A DNA stretch of 64,000 nucleotides from Adenophora triphylla var. japonica (Eukaryota > Streptophyta > Magnoliopsida > Asterales > Campanulaceae): the NCBI GenBank assembly GCA_022495995.1, contig JAFEMH010002511.1, positions 248,001 through 312,000 of the forward strand. Direction: 5' to 3'. The notes under the pieces are model-generated. The model had not been told where the DNA came from and did no database searches. It worked only from the letters and a program-made list of their open reading frames with translations. Shown piece after piece: positions 35,999 through 48,014 of this stretch. The number at the start of each line of letters is the position of its first letter. Position 1 is the first letter of the stretch. Both the position numbers and the translations under genes were made by a program.

Positions 35999-37026
35999 AG
36001 TAGAAGTTCTGCCTCATGCCCAAGGTATAATACTCAGTCAACAGAAATATATTACTGATTTACTAGCTCGTGCCAACATAATTGAGGCCAAACTTATTCC
36101 TACACCCATGGCTTCTCAACCTCCTCTCTCGGCTCATCAGGAAACTCTCTTGGCAGATCCTTCTGAATTTCGAGCTCTTGTGGGTAGCTTGCAGTATTTG
36201 TCCTTGACACGCCTTGACGTTTTCTTTGACATTAATCGCCTCTCTCAATTCATGCACAAGCCTACAGAAGATCACTGGTTAGCTTTCAAGCGTGTGCTCC
36301 GATATTTAGTTGGGACATCCTCTCATCGTTTTCTCATTAGTAGAGATTCCCCTCTCACACTTCATGCTTTTACTGACGCTGATTGGGCGGACATACGTCT
36401 CTACTACCGGTTACATTATTTACTTGGGCAAGAATGCTATTTCTTGGAGTTTCCAGAAACAGAGGACGTTAGCCCGATTGTCCACTGAAGCAGAATATAG
36501 AGCTGTGACCGCCACTACTGCTGAACTTTTTTGGCTTCAAAATCTTCTTTATGAGCTCGCATGTCCGCAAGTATCCTCTCCGGTAATTTATTGTGACAAT
36601 TTAGGCGCCACCTATGTTGCCGCCAACCCACGGTTCCATTCACTTATGAAACACCTTGGTTTTGATTATCATTTTATTCGTGAACTCGTTCAAAACAACA
36701 AACTACGTGTTTCCTTCATCTCCAGTAATGATCAACTTGCAGACATCCTCACGAACCGGGCACAATTTCAAGCATTAATTGTCAAGATTGGTCTCACTCA
36801 ACGATCGTCCATCTTGCGGGAATATGCTAAAAGAATTAAATATAAACTCCTAATTATTATAATATCTAGTTTCCTTATTCTATTGTATTTAGTATCCTAA
36901 TTGTACAAGGTAGAATATGAGTAGGATTCTCGTGCTTGATCTCCAAGCAACTCTCTTGTATATAAACCCTATTCAAATGAATCAACGCTTTCATGCGCCA
37001 AACTATTTATCTTCTATTTTCTTACA
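35999..37026 (+). mobile_element. 5'-truncated copia fragment with 3' LTR
   Basis: The frame opens in the last part of reverse transcriptase (EVLPHAQGIILSQQKYITDL) and runs through the RNase H domain: DINRLSQFMHKPTEDHW, FTDADWA, a frame shift, then STTGYIIYLGKNAISWSF, LSTEAEYRAVTATTAEL, VIYCDNLGATYVAANP and SSNDQLADILT. A purine-rich tract precedes a short LTR-like block (about 36824-37026) with TATAAA near 36962, ending CA. The first half of the element is absent. The style resembles the Ale/Retrofit group, tentatively. The frame shift near 36395 makes it a pseudogene. Confidence 0.8.
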
Positions 37027-37070
37027 TCATTTTGTCCATTTCAATAGTTTTTTATGCATATCATATAAAT
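37027..37070. repeat. 44-bp direct repeat, right copy
   Basis: The copy of 35931-35974 that directly follows the CA end of the copia fragment. It is far longer than the usual 5-bp duplication. Confidence 0.9.
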
Positions 37071-37078
37071 ATTATATA

Positions 37079-37377
37079 CTCCCTCCGTCCCATTAATAAC
37101 TTCACTTTTTGCCATTTTTGATGTCCCATTTAAAGTTTCACCTTTCCTTTTTTGGCAAAGAATCTTTACTATTCCCTCCACTCATTCTCTCTCCTACATT
37201 ATTTTAATACTCACAACACCATTATAATTTATTATTTCCTCCACTCATTCTCTCTCCTATTTTCAAATTTCTCTCTCCTATTTTCAAATTACACTCACAA
37301 TATTTTTTCTTCCCACCCATTTTCTTAATTTGCGTGCCGAAACTAAAATGGTAAACTAAATAATGGGACGGAGGGAG
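37079..37377. mobile_element. Stowaway-type MITE
   Basis: The ends are CTCCCTCCGTCCCATTAAT and TAATGGGACGGAGGGAG, with TA on both sides. The length is 299 bp. Confidence 0.9.
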
Positions 37378-37522
37378 TATATTTTTTGTCTGTTCCAATA
37401 TTAATGTTGTATTCCTACAAAAAAATAAATATAATCTAATGCAATTTTATCATAATAAAAATAATATACAATTTTTTTTACTTAAAAAATTAACAACAAC
37501 ATTAAATTATGAGAAGAAAGTG

Positions 37523-37815
37523 CTCTCTCTGTCCCGTCCGAAAGGACAAAGTTTGGGTCTTGCGCGAAAATTAAGAAAAATGATGTAGAAAAGAGAAAAA
37601 ATGTATAATGGAATAAATGTTGTGAGTGAAAGGTGATGTAGGAAAGAGAAAGTGGGGTAGGAAAAAGTTAGTGAATATTTATTATGAGAATATGACAAGT
37701 GGATCTCACAAATAAATAAAGAAGTAATAAAAATATTTCTATTTTTGAATTATGCCATTTCAAATGAAATGTCTAAAATGGAAATTTGGAATACTTTCGA
37801 GCGAGACTGAGGGAG
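37523..37815. mobile_element. Degenerate MITE
   Basis: The left end CTCTCTCTGTCCCGTCCGAA and the right end CTTTCGAGCGAGACTGAGGGAG are eroded inverted repeats of the same superfamily. No clean TA duplication remains. Confidence 0.6.
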
Positions 37816-38177
37816 AAATTCCTAAAGTCTAATACCCCATGACTTGGTGCATCATCACATCAATTGGCTCTCTTCTACCAAGTTGAGTTAATTTTGGGGT
37901 CCACTATAATAATGACATTATCGCTTCAATATTTTATTAAGCAACTGACACGTCGTGGGTTGGAAGATATCCCATCCAGTCAACAAAAATTGAAGATTGG
38001 AGAGCTTTAATTAATTTAATAAATAGATATTTCATGATGATTCTTTTAGGTTTGATTATTACTTATGGAGTCATGGTGTGAATGGTGGATTATTTATACA
38101 TAATCAAGCTTTCATATAAGTATTTTTTATCACAATATATATAAACGTGAATTTTTGTGAATTTTGTATCTGGTCTA

Positions 38178-38453
38178 CTCCCTCCGTCTCAATAAAAGCT
38201 TCACTAATTACCCAAAAGAGCGTCCCGTTAGAAGCTTCACTTTTCTTTTTTTGACAAAGAATCTTCACTATTCTCTCCACTCATTCTCTCTCCTAAAACA
38301 CTATTACACTCACAACACTTTTCAAATTCACTATTCCCTCCACTAATTCTCTCTCCTATTTTCAAATTACACTCACAACATTTTTTTTCCCTCCCATTAT
38401 CATAATTCCCGTACCGGAGGAAAAGGGTGAAGCAATTGGTGAAACGGAGGGAG
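38178..38453. mobile_element. Stowaway-type MITE
   Basis: The left end is CTCCCTCCGTCTCAATAAAA and the right end is GTGAAACGGAGGGAG, flanked by TA. In inverted orientation it is closely related to the MITE at 40163-42144. Confidence 0.85.
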
Positions 38454-39031
38454 TATATGCTTTCATGGTTTGTTATTTTGTTCAGAATTTAATTCCATGA
38501 CCCATACCCATGGGATTAAATGCCGTCCACGGCGAACTTCAAAAGTCTAATATCCCAAAACATAGAATAATGTGGGGGTGGGGTCCACTTGTTTGACATA
38601 AAAATAATTCTTGCCCTCAGAATAAGCTTAATTAATTCTACACATGTAGTATCCCTTAATTTCCCAAATGCCTTCCAATGGTGCATGGGCCCTAAACCCA
38701 GTCAACAAAGGAGATTTTCCCTTTATTTAATTTAAGGAATTTTATACATTCTTAAAGTTAGTGATTATTTTGGTGGGTCCAGGTACAATGGTGGATTTGG
38801 TATTTACTAGATAATAATTAGCAACATAACATATTTAACGGCTGTTTGTTAATTTTTAACGGGTTAACTATTAAATATGATGGAAATTTCCTTCTTATGT
38901 ATCAAACTTTTTTCTATAAAAAAATAATGAAAACAAGGGTTAAAATTTTTTAAATCAAGAGTGTTTGTGATCATACTAAATAAGTGACATAGATAGATGA
39001 CTAATTATTCTTAATGAATGGGACTAAATGA

Positions 39032-39237
39032 TACTCCCTTAGTTACACTTTAATTATTGTTATTTTGATAATTTAATTATTTTAATGAAAATTTAAAAAT
39101 TATTATTGACACACAATTATAAATATTATGAATAACTATTTTTAATTTTTCATTAAAATAATTTAATCATTCTTAAATATGACTCAAATTTCATTTGGAG
39201 TAAACACACCAAAAGTGTTAACCGGAACACGGAGGTC
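39032..39237. mobile_element. Probable decayed foldback MITE
   Basis: The left end CTCCCTTAGTTACACTT and the right side ACACGGAGGTCG followed by TA bracket an AT-rich inverted repeat. The ends are poorly conserved. Confidence 0.4.
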
Positions 39238-39589
39238 GTAATTTTTTATTATTTGGACGAAGGAGGTATAAATAAAATAGGCGAGGGCAAAAAAGGAAAA
39301 TGAAGAGATGAAACCGTGGTGACGACCGCGCTTAGATCTGCACTTTGTCATCAAGCGTCTGGTTTGGTTTGGGTCCTTTGAGGATGAGTATTTCCATAAA
39401 TACACTTGAAATTTCTTATTACACCCATATTCATGCTTAAATGTGAGTATAATATTTTCTCGATTTCAGAAACTCCGTCCTATTTTAATTTTTATTATCA
39501 TAATATTGAATTTTGAGTTGTTCTTGTGTGAAACTAGTTCTAGGATAAGCTATCCTAAAACCTGTTTTGCTAAAATGCCTTTTCTAGTA

Positions 39590-39900
39590 TAATAAAGTGT
39601 CTGTTGCAATATAAACAAAGTGTTTGTTCTATTATGACACTAATAAACACATTTAAATCGGTTGTAATGTTAAATAATGCGGTGATATTATTGAAAAATA
39701 GTGCCTATTGTAGTGTTAAAAAATGCCTGTTGTAGTATTGAAAAGTGCCTCTTGTAGTATTGAAAAATGTCTGTTGCAATATTGAAAAGTGTCAGAGTGA
39801 ATTAAAAAACACATGCCTGTTGTAGTGTTAAAATATGCCTCTTGTAGTATGTAAGTGCCTTCGCACATCAAAAAGTGCCAGGTGAGTTTCAATTATTTAC
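39590..39900. repeat. Imperfect minisatellite
   Basis: Units of about 29 bases around TGCCTGTTGTAGTATTGAAA are repeated roughly eight times with many changes. No protein frame runs through it. Confidence 0.7.
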
Positions 39901-40032
39901 AATGTTAAAATGTGCCTATTGTTGTGTAGAAAACTGCATCTTATAAGTTTCAATTATTTACAAAAATGCCACGGCACATTTTGAGAAGTTCTATTTATTT
40001 ACAAAAATGCCACCGCGCCTATTTAAAAACAC

Positions 40033-40058
40033 GTTCTACGCTCAGACGAGCGTAGAAC
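40033..40058. other. Perfect short inverted repeat
   Basis: GTTCTACGCTC, a 4-base loop, then GAGCGTAGAAC. The 11-bp stem is GC-richer than its surroundings. It could be a transposon end or a structural site; its role is unknown. Confidence 0.7.
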
Positions 40059-40187
40059 ACGTTTTACAAGAGATTTTCTCTTGAATTTTGATCTTAATTT
40101 TATAAAATTAATTATTTTTATACAAATTTAATATTATTATTAAATCACTATTATAAATAATACTCTCTCCGTCTCAATAAGTGCTTC

Positions 40188-40602
40188 TGATGTAAATGGG
40201 GATGTTAATTATTTTTGTATCTTTTATTATTTCATTTGTATTTTCGGATTTAATTTTAATTGGTTGATTATAGGTAGTTTTAGAATAGATTTTGAGAAGA
40301 TTTACTAGTTTTTAAGTCCTATTAGGTTACTATATAGGTTAGGAATAATTTTAGAAGGTTTAGGATTCTTTTTCAAGTTTTTTGGGCACTATATTATAGG
40401 CCTTCATTGTAATTCCGAAAATTAGACTTTTATCAATTAAATTTCAGTTTGCATCCTTGCAAAACCCTTGGTCAATTTTATTGGCTTGCAGAAGGATTTC
40501 TTCGGAAGTTCTTGTTATCTAAGGAATTGCGATTCCTTGCAGAAGGTCTTGATTTCGATCAAGCCTATTGTTACTATTCCGCCGCGTTGCTTTACATCGC
40601 TG
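40188..40602 (+). repeat. 5' LTR of the gypsy derivative
   Basis: About 414 bp, nearly identical to 41475-41885. Its last base is G where the other LTR has A. Confidence 0.85.
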
Positions 40603-41474
40603 GGTATCGTAAAAGGCGAGATCCTTGGACGATGGCCAATTCCGGTGGAGACAACTGAGACAACCTAACCATTATTACCGCAATCTTGGAGCGTATGGAG
40701 CGTCGTGATCAAGCAACCAGTGGAACGTATGGACCGTTTGGATCAAGAGGCTAGAGAGCACAGAGCACCAAGATCGACAAAGATACGGAACTCATGGCGG
40801 CTTTGGTCGGATTGCGTGTAGGTGGTGGTGGTGATGTCAACCCACGAAATCGGGCTAGTCCTCGCGGGGAAAATCTCCACCGTGATGATCCGATAGCGGG
40901 GATACTTCGGATAATGTTGAAGGTGAGGCTGTGGCAAAGGCTTCCTCAAGATCAACGACCCAAGATTAGGCGGATATTCCGTCTTTAATGTGCGAGTTGT
41001 CTATTGAAGAAGTTCATGCGCAAGAAGATATTGTTGTCAAGCGATTGTTGATACTGTGGCCAAAGAAGAACATGTCAAGAGGGAATTTGGGCATTAAAGA
41101 GGTGGATCTATGTGCAAAGGATGAAGTAATTCAGAGATTTTTAATGATGATTTGGAAGATTTGGCGAAAAATCTCGCCTAATAGCGTGCCTCGCACTAAC
41201 ACTCGAGGGCGTCCGCGTTAGTGCTAGAGCATCCGAGGAGGATTAACCTGCTATTTACGCGACCGCTACTGATTGAAAAAAAGAGAAAGTGGAGGTAATT
41301 GATGAAGAATATGGAACGGATAATGGAAGTATATTATTTGATTTTGAAAATATTTTTCTATATCTTACGATGCCAAGAAGTCGAGTTTATTCGAAGTATC
41401 TTTTTAAATGGGATGGCAGCTTCCAAACATCGGATGAGAACTCGGGGACGAGTTCTTTTGAAGTGGTGGTGAAT

Positions 41475-41885
41475 GATGTAAATGGGGATGTTAATTATTT
41501 TTGTATCTTTTATTATTTCATTTGTATTTTCGGATTTAATTTTAATTGGTTGATTATAGGTAGTTTTAGAATAGATTTTGAGAAGATTTACTAGTTTTTA
41601 AGTCCTATTAGGTTACTATATAGGTTAGGAATAATTTTAGAAGGTTTAGGATTCTTTTTCAAGTTTTTTGGGCACTATATTATAGGCCTTCATTGTAATT
41701 CCGAAAATTAGACTTTTATCAATTAAATTTCAGTTTGCATCCTTGCAAAACCCTTGGTCAATTTTATTGGCTTGCAGAAGGATTTCTTCGGAAGTTCTTG
41801 TTATCTAAGGAATTGCGATTCCTTGCAGAAGGTCTTGATTTCGATCAAGCCTATTGTTACTATTCCGCTGCGTTGCTTTACATCA
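41475..41885 (+). repeat. 3' LTR of the gypsy derivative
   Basis: About 411 bp, preceded by the purine-rich GAAGTGGTGGTGAA tract. It ends TTTACATCA. Confidence 0.85.
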
Positions 41886-42904
41886 GTTGCTTCACCCTTT
41901 TGGGTGGGCACGCAAAATATGGAAATGAGAGAGAAAAAAAATGTTGTGAGTGTAATTTGAAAATAGGAGAGAGAATTAGTTGAGGGAATAGTAAATTATA
42001 ATGGTGTTGTGAGTATTAAAATAATGTAGGAGAGAGAATGAGTGGAGGAAATAGTAAAGATTCTTTGTCAAAAAAAGAAAGGTGAAGCTTCTAACGGGAC
42101 GCCCTTTTGGGTAATTAGTGAAGCTTTTATTGGGACGGAGGGAGTATCAATAATAAATTTCAGAATTATATATGAAAAATCATATTTTAATAAAATTATG
42201 ATAAAAAATTGAATGAATTGAACAAGAAATTTAAATGAGAAACTTTTTTTTTTTATAAGGTTTTTAAAGCAAAAATACGAGTATTATTCCTTATGTTTCG
42301 AAATGTTTGTTCTATTTTAATTTTTATAATCAACTCAATTAAAGTTTAACCTTAATTTAATGAAAATTTAATGATTCTTAAATAATTTCAAATTTTTTAT
42401 TAATAGTGTTACTGATCAGAATCATTAATAATTTTTAGAATTGTATAAAAATAATTAATTATTCATAAAATTGTGATCAATTTTTTTTTGAATTTAACAT
42501 AAAAATTAAAAATAAGTTTTAGGGGAAACCTGTTTCTCCATAAGTTATAAAAAGCCCACTTTTCATTCTTAAAAATATCGAGTTTAGGCCTTAAAACATT
42601 GAGTTTAGACTTTAAAATATCTAGAAAATAAAATAGTGAGTTTAGGGGTTAAAACAGTGAGTTTAAGCTAGAAAATAAAATAGCGAGTTTAGGCATTAAA
42701 ACAGTGAATTTAGCCTCTAAAACACCAAGTCGATATATTTAAGAACAGAACTTCTTATAACTTATGAAAAAACAGATTTCCCCCAAATTTTTTTGAAAAA
42801 TTAAAGTTTGACAAATATTTACAAACATTAAGAGACGAGGGAGTAAAATATGGTGAATTTTATTTGCAAGGCACCAAATTTACAAGGCACATTGAAATGA
42901 CCAC

Positions 42905-43025
42905 AATGCCTTTGTATATATAACAAAACCCTCTCAATTTCTCTCATTTCCTCCAACACCGTTCACCATCTTCTCTTCTCTCTCTCGTACACGACGCTTA
43001 CTGTGAAGACTGACGGACGCAAAGA
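42905..43025 (+). promoter_or_regulatory. Promoter and 5' UTR of the 43026 gene
   Basis: TGTATATATAAC near 42911 is a good plant TATA box. A CT-rich stretch follows (TTCTCTTCTCTCTCTCG, around 42971-42988) and then the ATG at 43026. The spacing suits a transcription start near 42945. Confidence 0.6.
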
Positions 43026-44151
43026 ATGGTGAGAATGAAAATTCAGGCCGTCTCTGCCGGCGCTTTCGCCGCCGCTACCGTCGCTGCCATGGCCGTCGGA
43101 ACCTCGTCTACCACCGTGCCTGTAAAGAAGGTAATCCCTCCCTCACCAGCCTCGATTTTCTGGAGTTTAGGTCAAATAGAGTATGTCATTATTATTCAAA
43201 AATTAGTTTGATGAATTGGGTTTTAAAATGAGATGTTGATGAACTGGGTTTGAATTTGTTGTTTAGAATTTCATTGATGAACTGGGTTTGAAATTGAAGT
43301 GCGAAATATGTTTCTGGACTGAGATTATTTCGTGTAAAATTACACGAAATGGTTTCAAAAATTTCGTGTATAGGCACACGAAACACAATGGAACAATGTT
43401 TAGGTTGTTTCGTATGCCTATACACGAAACTGGTCCTTCTATCTCGTATGAAAATTACACGAAATTGTTCTTAGCATTTCGTGTATAGGCATACGAAATG
43501 AACTAAACATTGTTCCATTGTGTTTCGTGTGCCTATACACGAAATGATTCCATATCATTCGTATGAATTTACACGAAATCACTCACTACATTTCGTGTAT
43601 AGGCACACGAAATGTGAACTATGAACTGAAAAAAAAAAATCAAAAATTGTTGATTGATGATTATTTATTGTAGATTGTTTTTATCACTGTTGATTTGTTG
43701 AATTGTCCAAATTTACTAGACTTGCAGCTTATTTATTGTCTGTTATATTTAACTATCTTATTAAAAAAATTTGTAGGGACGTGAACGTATGACTGCGTCT
43801 AACAGGAAGAGGAAGGCCGAGAAGGCAGCAACGAAATTTCCTGGACGCACCAAAAAGAAACATGACAGGAATGTTTTGGCTGATGAGAGTTCTGAGGATG
43901 TAGAGTCTGATGATGAGACGGGTATTCTCGAGGCAGATGCGGAGGTCTCAGTTTCTGACTCTGATGGGGGTGGGGAGAAGGAGGAGGAGGAGGCGGAGGA
44001 GGAGATACGTGATGTTAGACCATTGAGGCATGGGAGGAGGAGGGGTCAGGATGTGGCTAGAGGGCAGGGACGGAGGAGGAGGCAGGGTGCGGGTGAGGAG
44101 GAGCCACTATCATGGCAGATTGTCGAACGAAGAAAGAGTTTCAAGAAATAG
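43026..44151 (+). CDS. Two-exon gene of unknown function
   Basis: Exon 1 (43026-43130) encodes a hydrophobic, Ala-rich N terminus MVRMKIQAVSAGAFAAATVA ending VPVKK, which looks like a signal or membrane anchor. A donor (AAG|GTAATCC) and an acceptor (TTTGTAG|GGACG at about 43777) join it in phase to exon 2. Exon 2 starts GRERMTASNRKRKAEK, then is very acidic (DESSEDVESDDETG, runs of Glu) and ends in Arg-rich sequence and SWQIVERRKSFKK. The protein would be about 160 residues. A TATA box and a CT-rich leader precede it. I do not recognise the family. The intron and 3' flank hold 12 related palindromes. The two exons have unlike composition, so they could belong to different units. Confidence 0.45.
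43327..43613. repeat. Array of eight palindromes in the intron
   Basis: Eight units of 22-25 bases have the form TTTCGTGTATAGGCACACGA or TTTCGTGTAAAATTACACGA, followed by AA, each a near-perfect inverted repeat. Units start near 43327, 43361, 43408, 43441, 43476, 43522, 43557 and 43590. On a larger scale 43373-43402 and 43504-43531 are inverted copies of each other, so the array also folds as one long hairpin. Confidence 0.9.
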
Positions 44152-44413
44152 GCCATAGTATGAGTGTATCATTTGACTTATTGAGCCTTTTTTATTTGTA
44201 TGTATGAATCATGAAGTTTTTATTGAGCCTTGTTAAAAACTATTTGGAAGTTTGGATGTGTGATGTGAAATATGGCAAAGTATATCATTTTTTATGATTT
44301 TTTTTTTCAAGAAAACTGTATTGATCTTTGAATTTTCCAGTTTTTATGTTTGCAAGTATGAATTATGCAGACTGTTTATTTAGTGTGAATATACATGAAT
44401 TTTTCAGGTAATT

Positions 44414-44538
44414 TTTCGTATGAAAATACATGAAATATTTGTTAATATTTCGTATAAATCTACACGAAATAACTCAATACATTTCGTGTATTTTTATACG
44501 AAACATATCTGACAACGTCGTGTATAATTACACGAAAC
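44414..44538. repeat. Array of four palindromes in the 3' flank
   Basis: Four more units of the same kind as at 43327-43613, more diverged (for example ATTTCGTATAAATCTACACG, then AAAT), lie near 44414, 44448, 44480 and 44515. Confidence 0.85.
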
Positions 44539-45056
44539 ATTCGCATACGAGTGAAGACAGTTTTGTCAATTATTCGTACCTTGCAAATAACATGCCTTAC
44601 AAATAACCGTCCCCGTAAAATATTTACGTGTGCGAATAGCAAACACTCCTTGAAGATAAACAAAGCAGAATTAGTACAAGCTGGCAGTTTCTTAGCATTT
44701 TCCCACCTTTTCTTTTCTCCTTTTCACACACCTTTCCATTAATTTTCAATTTTTATTTTCCCAATTCAATTCTTTTTCTATTCCCACTTGAATCAAATGC
44801 CCTTCTTTCCCTTTTCTTTTCTTGATCCTTTTCCCCAATTTTTTTGTTTTCTTGGAAAGAAATCAGTTGACTTAAAAAAAACGACATCTTGATTTTGTTT
44901 TCAGTTGCAGTTGCTCCATTAATATGCTTAATTGATTTGATTTCTCTTCCCTGAAAACTCCCCCCCACCACTTTCTCTCTCACGTACTGATTACACACAG
45001 AGAAACCCTTAATTTGGAGTTGGGCTGTTCATTCAGCATCAACCCAAATCACCATA

Positions 45057-47970
45057 ATGGGTAACTGCTTAGGTTCCTCTTCTGCTAGAGTTGATGCTAC
45101 TCTCAACTCCCAGGCCCTTGGTAAGTGTGTGTGTGTGTGAAGATAGTTTGTCTTGAATTTTATGGAATTGATGGAATTTTAGGTTCTTATGCTAGATGGG
45201 TGTATGACTCCTTGTCTCCTTCAAGCTTCTTGAATTTATGCTCTTTTTCTTCACATAGTGAAAGATTTAAAGAAATTTTCTTGATTTACTGTTTGATCAC
45301 TAGTAAAAGTTTTTTTTTTTTGTAAGATTCTTGATATTTTGTGTGTTTTAGTTGCATTTATTAGTTTGGATAGCTTTGATTGGCAACAACCTGGTGTTTT
45401 ACTTAGAGCCTCAGATTTTTTTTCAGGTGAATGGATCTTTTTTAATTTCCTTTTTGGGTTATAGATTGGTAATCTCTATTGACATATTTCCTTTTTAAGG
45501 TGAATGGATTGTTAATCTCTATTGACATCTTCAAAAATGTCAATATTGGAAGTGATTGATTGGGCAGAAATATGACTACTATTTTTGTTAAGATTTTGGT
45601 TGTGACTTTGTTATTTATGGTGTTCTCTGTGTTTGAGATGGTTGTTACTTAAACAAGGGATCCACAATATTGACATTTTTGAAGGCGGAGTGTATTATTC
45701 GAATGGGTTATTATGTCTGTCTTGACTCATTATGCTTGCTTAAAAGCTCGTATTTTGGTAGGATTTACCTATGCTCCAGTTCCTATCAGTTGGGGCCGGA
45801 GTTGCTGAATTGTTCCCTATATAATCTATATTCCATAAATTAACAGGCTTGTCTAATTCCATGATCTACATTTATGTTGGTTTTTGATAAAGTCTGAGGT
45901 TTCATCTCAAAACCAGTTGGCTATGAGAGGTGTAGCCCTGGATCTTTATATATTGAAGGTTTGGCTTGTTAATTCCCGATGTGGGATAATTGCTCCAACA
46001 GTTTTGTTAAAAATTTCGTTTTAGAGCATCTGGTCCTAGATATAAGGTCGTTTGAGGTAGAATATCCCAACTGTAAAGAAACAAATAGGAGTAACAACCA
46101 AGTGACAACCTCACTAGAGAGTGTTATATTTGGGGTCAAGCGTGGGGCTTTTCCACATAAGGATAGACAGCTAACATTTCCTCCATCTTTATAGTGTTCT
46201 CATACAACATTTTAATGCCTCTTAAACTATCACCCCTGAATGCGGATGCATCTAGAAGTAATAACATCCTAATCTAGTACTCCTTCCGCCCCAAAATGAA
46301 TGTGCAATTTTCGCTTCGAGTAAGATTTAAGAAATTTGGGATTTAAGCATTTTAGTAGCATAAGTACATTAAAATCCTTAATAATGATTTTTGACGATAT
46401 TGTATCATGAGTCGAAGTGTGAATTAGAATTTATTGTTTGATAAGGATGATTTAAATTCTTCAAAAAATAGACATTCATTCTGGGACAACATATTGGAAA
46501 ATTAGACATTCATTTTGGGACGTTGGTTTTCCATAGATGCTTGAACTGAAATACGTGTCAACTTTGTTTGAGGCTCATCATTCACTTTGTTTTGGACCTT
46601 TTGGTCTATAGTTTGAACCTATTTCGTCCCCAATCTATAGTCACTTTTTCGTTTTCATCTTGAATATATTATTTTTTTCGTTTTTCCCATCTACCTTGTT
46701 TTTTGTTGTTGATGTCGTCCTTCCGTCAATTGACCATCCATTTGACCTTTAAAAATTGCCATGTGGCATGTCAAGTCATTGAAATGCTGAGTTGGCCTTA
46801 AGATTTTATAAAATAGGCCGATGAGGTGAAAGTATTAAGGGATGAAAGTGTATAGTTTTAAACTATAAACCCCTTAAAGTAACTTTTTAATATATTTTAA
46901 AAATAATTTTTCTTTTAGAGAATAAAAATGTTCTTTAGTTTTTTAGTAAACAAAAAATAAAAATACTATTTTCATTTAAAAAATTATTATTATTGCTTAT
47001 TGCTTAAAAAATATATTTTTTATTAGTTATTCATTATGCTATAATTATATAATTTGTTTTCACTAAATTTACATCATTAAAAATTTATCCATAATTTTTT
47101 TTTTTATTTATCAAGTCCATATTTTTTATCTCTCAATTTTAATTAGAATTTAAAATTATTTGAAATCATTCATTATCATCAGACTAATTCTTCAGGTCCA
47201 TCTTTGCAATCACCGCCTCACTACCACCTCCATCACCTCACTACCACTATCATCATAATCATAACAAAAATAGAAAAAAACAACAGTATCAGATATAGAG
47301 AGGTTCAACGCAAAACAAAGGTGAATCAATCCCTCACCTACAATGTAATTTTTCAAAATTGTTCAACTGCTAACACTCAAACCGCCTAAACCCTAAATCT
47401 CTGATGAGAAACAGAGCCACATAAAATTGAAATTGAAATTGTCAATCAAACATACCATCCACTAATGGATTTGATCAAGGCCCTCACAAATTTTACTTTT
47501 TGAGGCTCAAATTGAAAATAAGGACAGACTAGCAAAGTTGCTATGAGAGAGAGAGAGAGACAGGGGAGAAGCATCATATTGAGAGAGAGAGAGAGAGAGA
47601 GGAAAATGGTGGGTGGGGGTGTAAGGGGAATTCTGCTCGACAGCCGACGGCGATTGGGAAAATGCCCCACTTCAATCCGGAGCCGATGGTGGCGACGGCC
47701 ATTAACGACGGTGGATCTGAAAAATGGATCTGGGCCTGCTTAAGGGAGGAGTCGGCGAGCAATTTGGAGAGGGGAGAGAGTCGAGATCTGAGAGGGAAAA
47801 GAAGAAACGGCGGCGGTTTTGAGAAGGGGGAAGATGGTGAGTTGGGAAGAAGGTGGAGGTGATTAAGAGGATGAGGGTCGTTGGCGACGGCGACGGCAAC
47901 AACAACGGTGGCAACGGTGACACAACGACGATGGTGGCTACGGCCATTAACGAAGAAGATGACTGGAGAG

Positions 47971-48014
<44 letters not shown>

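Larger units (their letters stand above)
40188..41885 (+). mobile_element. Ty3-gypsy internal-deletion derivative (TRIM/LARD-like)
   Basis: The direct LTRs (40188-40602 and 41475-41885) start TGATGTAAA and end TTTACATC(A), with perfect 9-base terminal inverted repeats in the second LTR. Next to LTR 1 is TGGGTATCGTAAAAGG, a degenerate TGGTATC primer site. The internal region is only about 870 bp: a gag-like start (MANSGGDN then stop) fused to the end of a chromovirus-like pol (reading ENSGTSSFE just before LTR 2). TGCTTC occurs on both sides (40182-40187, 41888-41893), offset by two bases on the right. It is non-autonomous. Confidence 0.8.
40163..42144. mobile_element. Stowaway-type MITE interrupted by a gypsy derivative
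   Basis: The left piece (40163-40187) starts CTCTCTCCGTCTCAATAA. The right piece (about 41886-42144) ends TGGGACGGAGGGAG. TA flanks the outside. Joined, it matches the MITE at 38178-38453 in inverted orientation, including the GCTTCACCCTTTT stretch across the junction, which confirms that the middle is an insertion. Confidence 0.8.

Noticed and set aside
37815..38720. Tandem duplication of a promoter-like region (AAAGTCTAATA...GGGGTCCAC and CAGTCAACAAA occur twice)
   Set aside because: Similarity is patchy over about 700 bp and may be chance in AT-rich DNA; needs a proper alignment.
43327..43613. CRISPR-like array of repeats and spacers
   Set aside because: Plant nuclear DNA; the units are palindromes in alternating orientation with irregular spacing and no cas genes.
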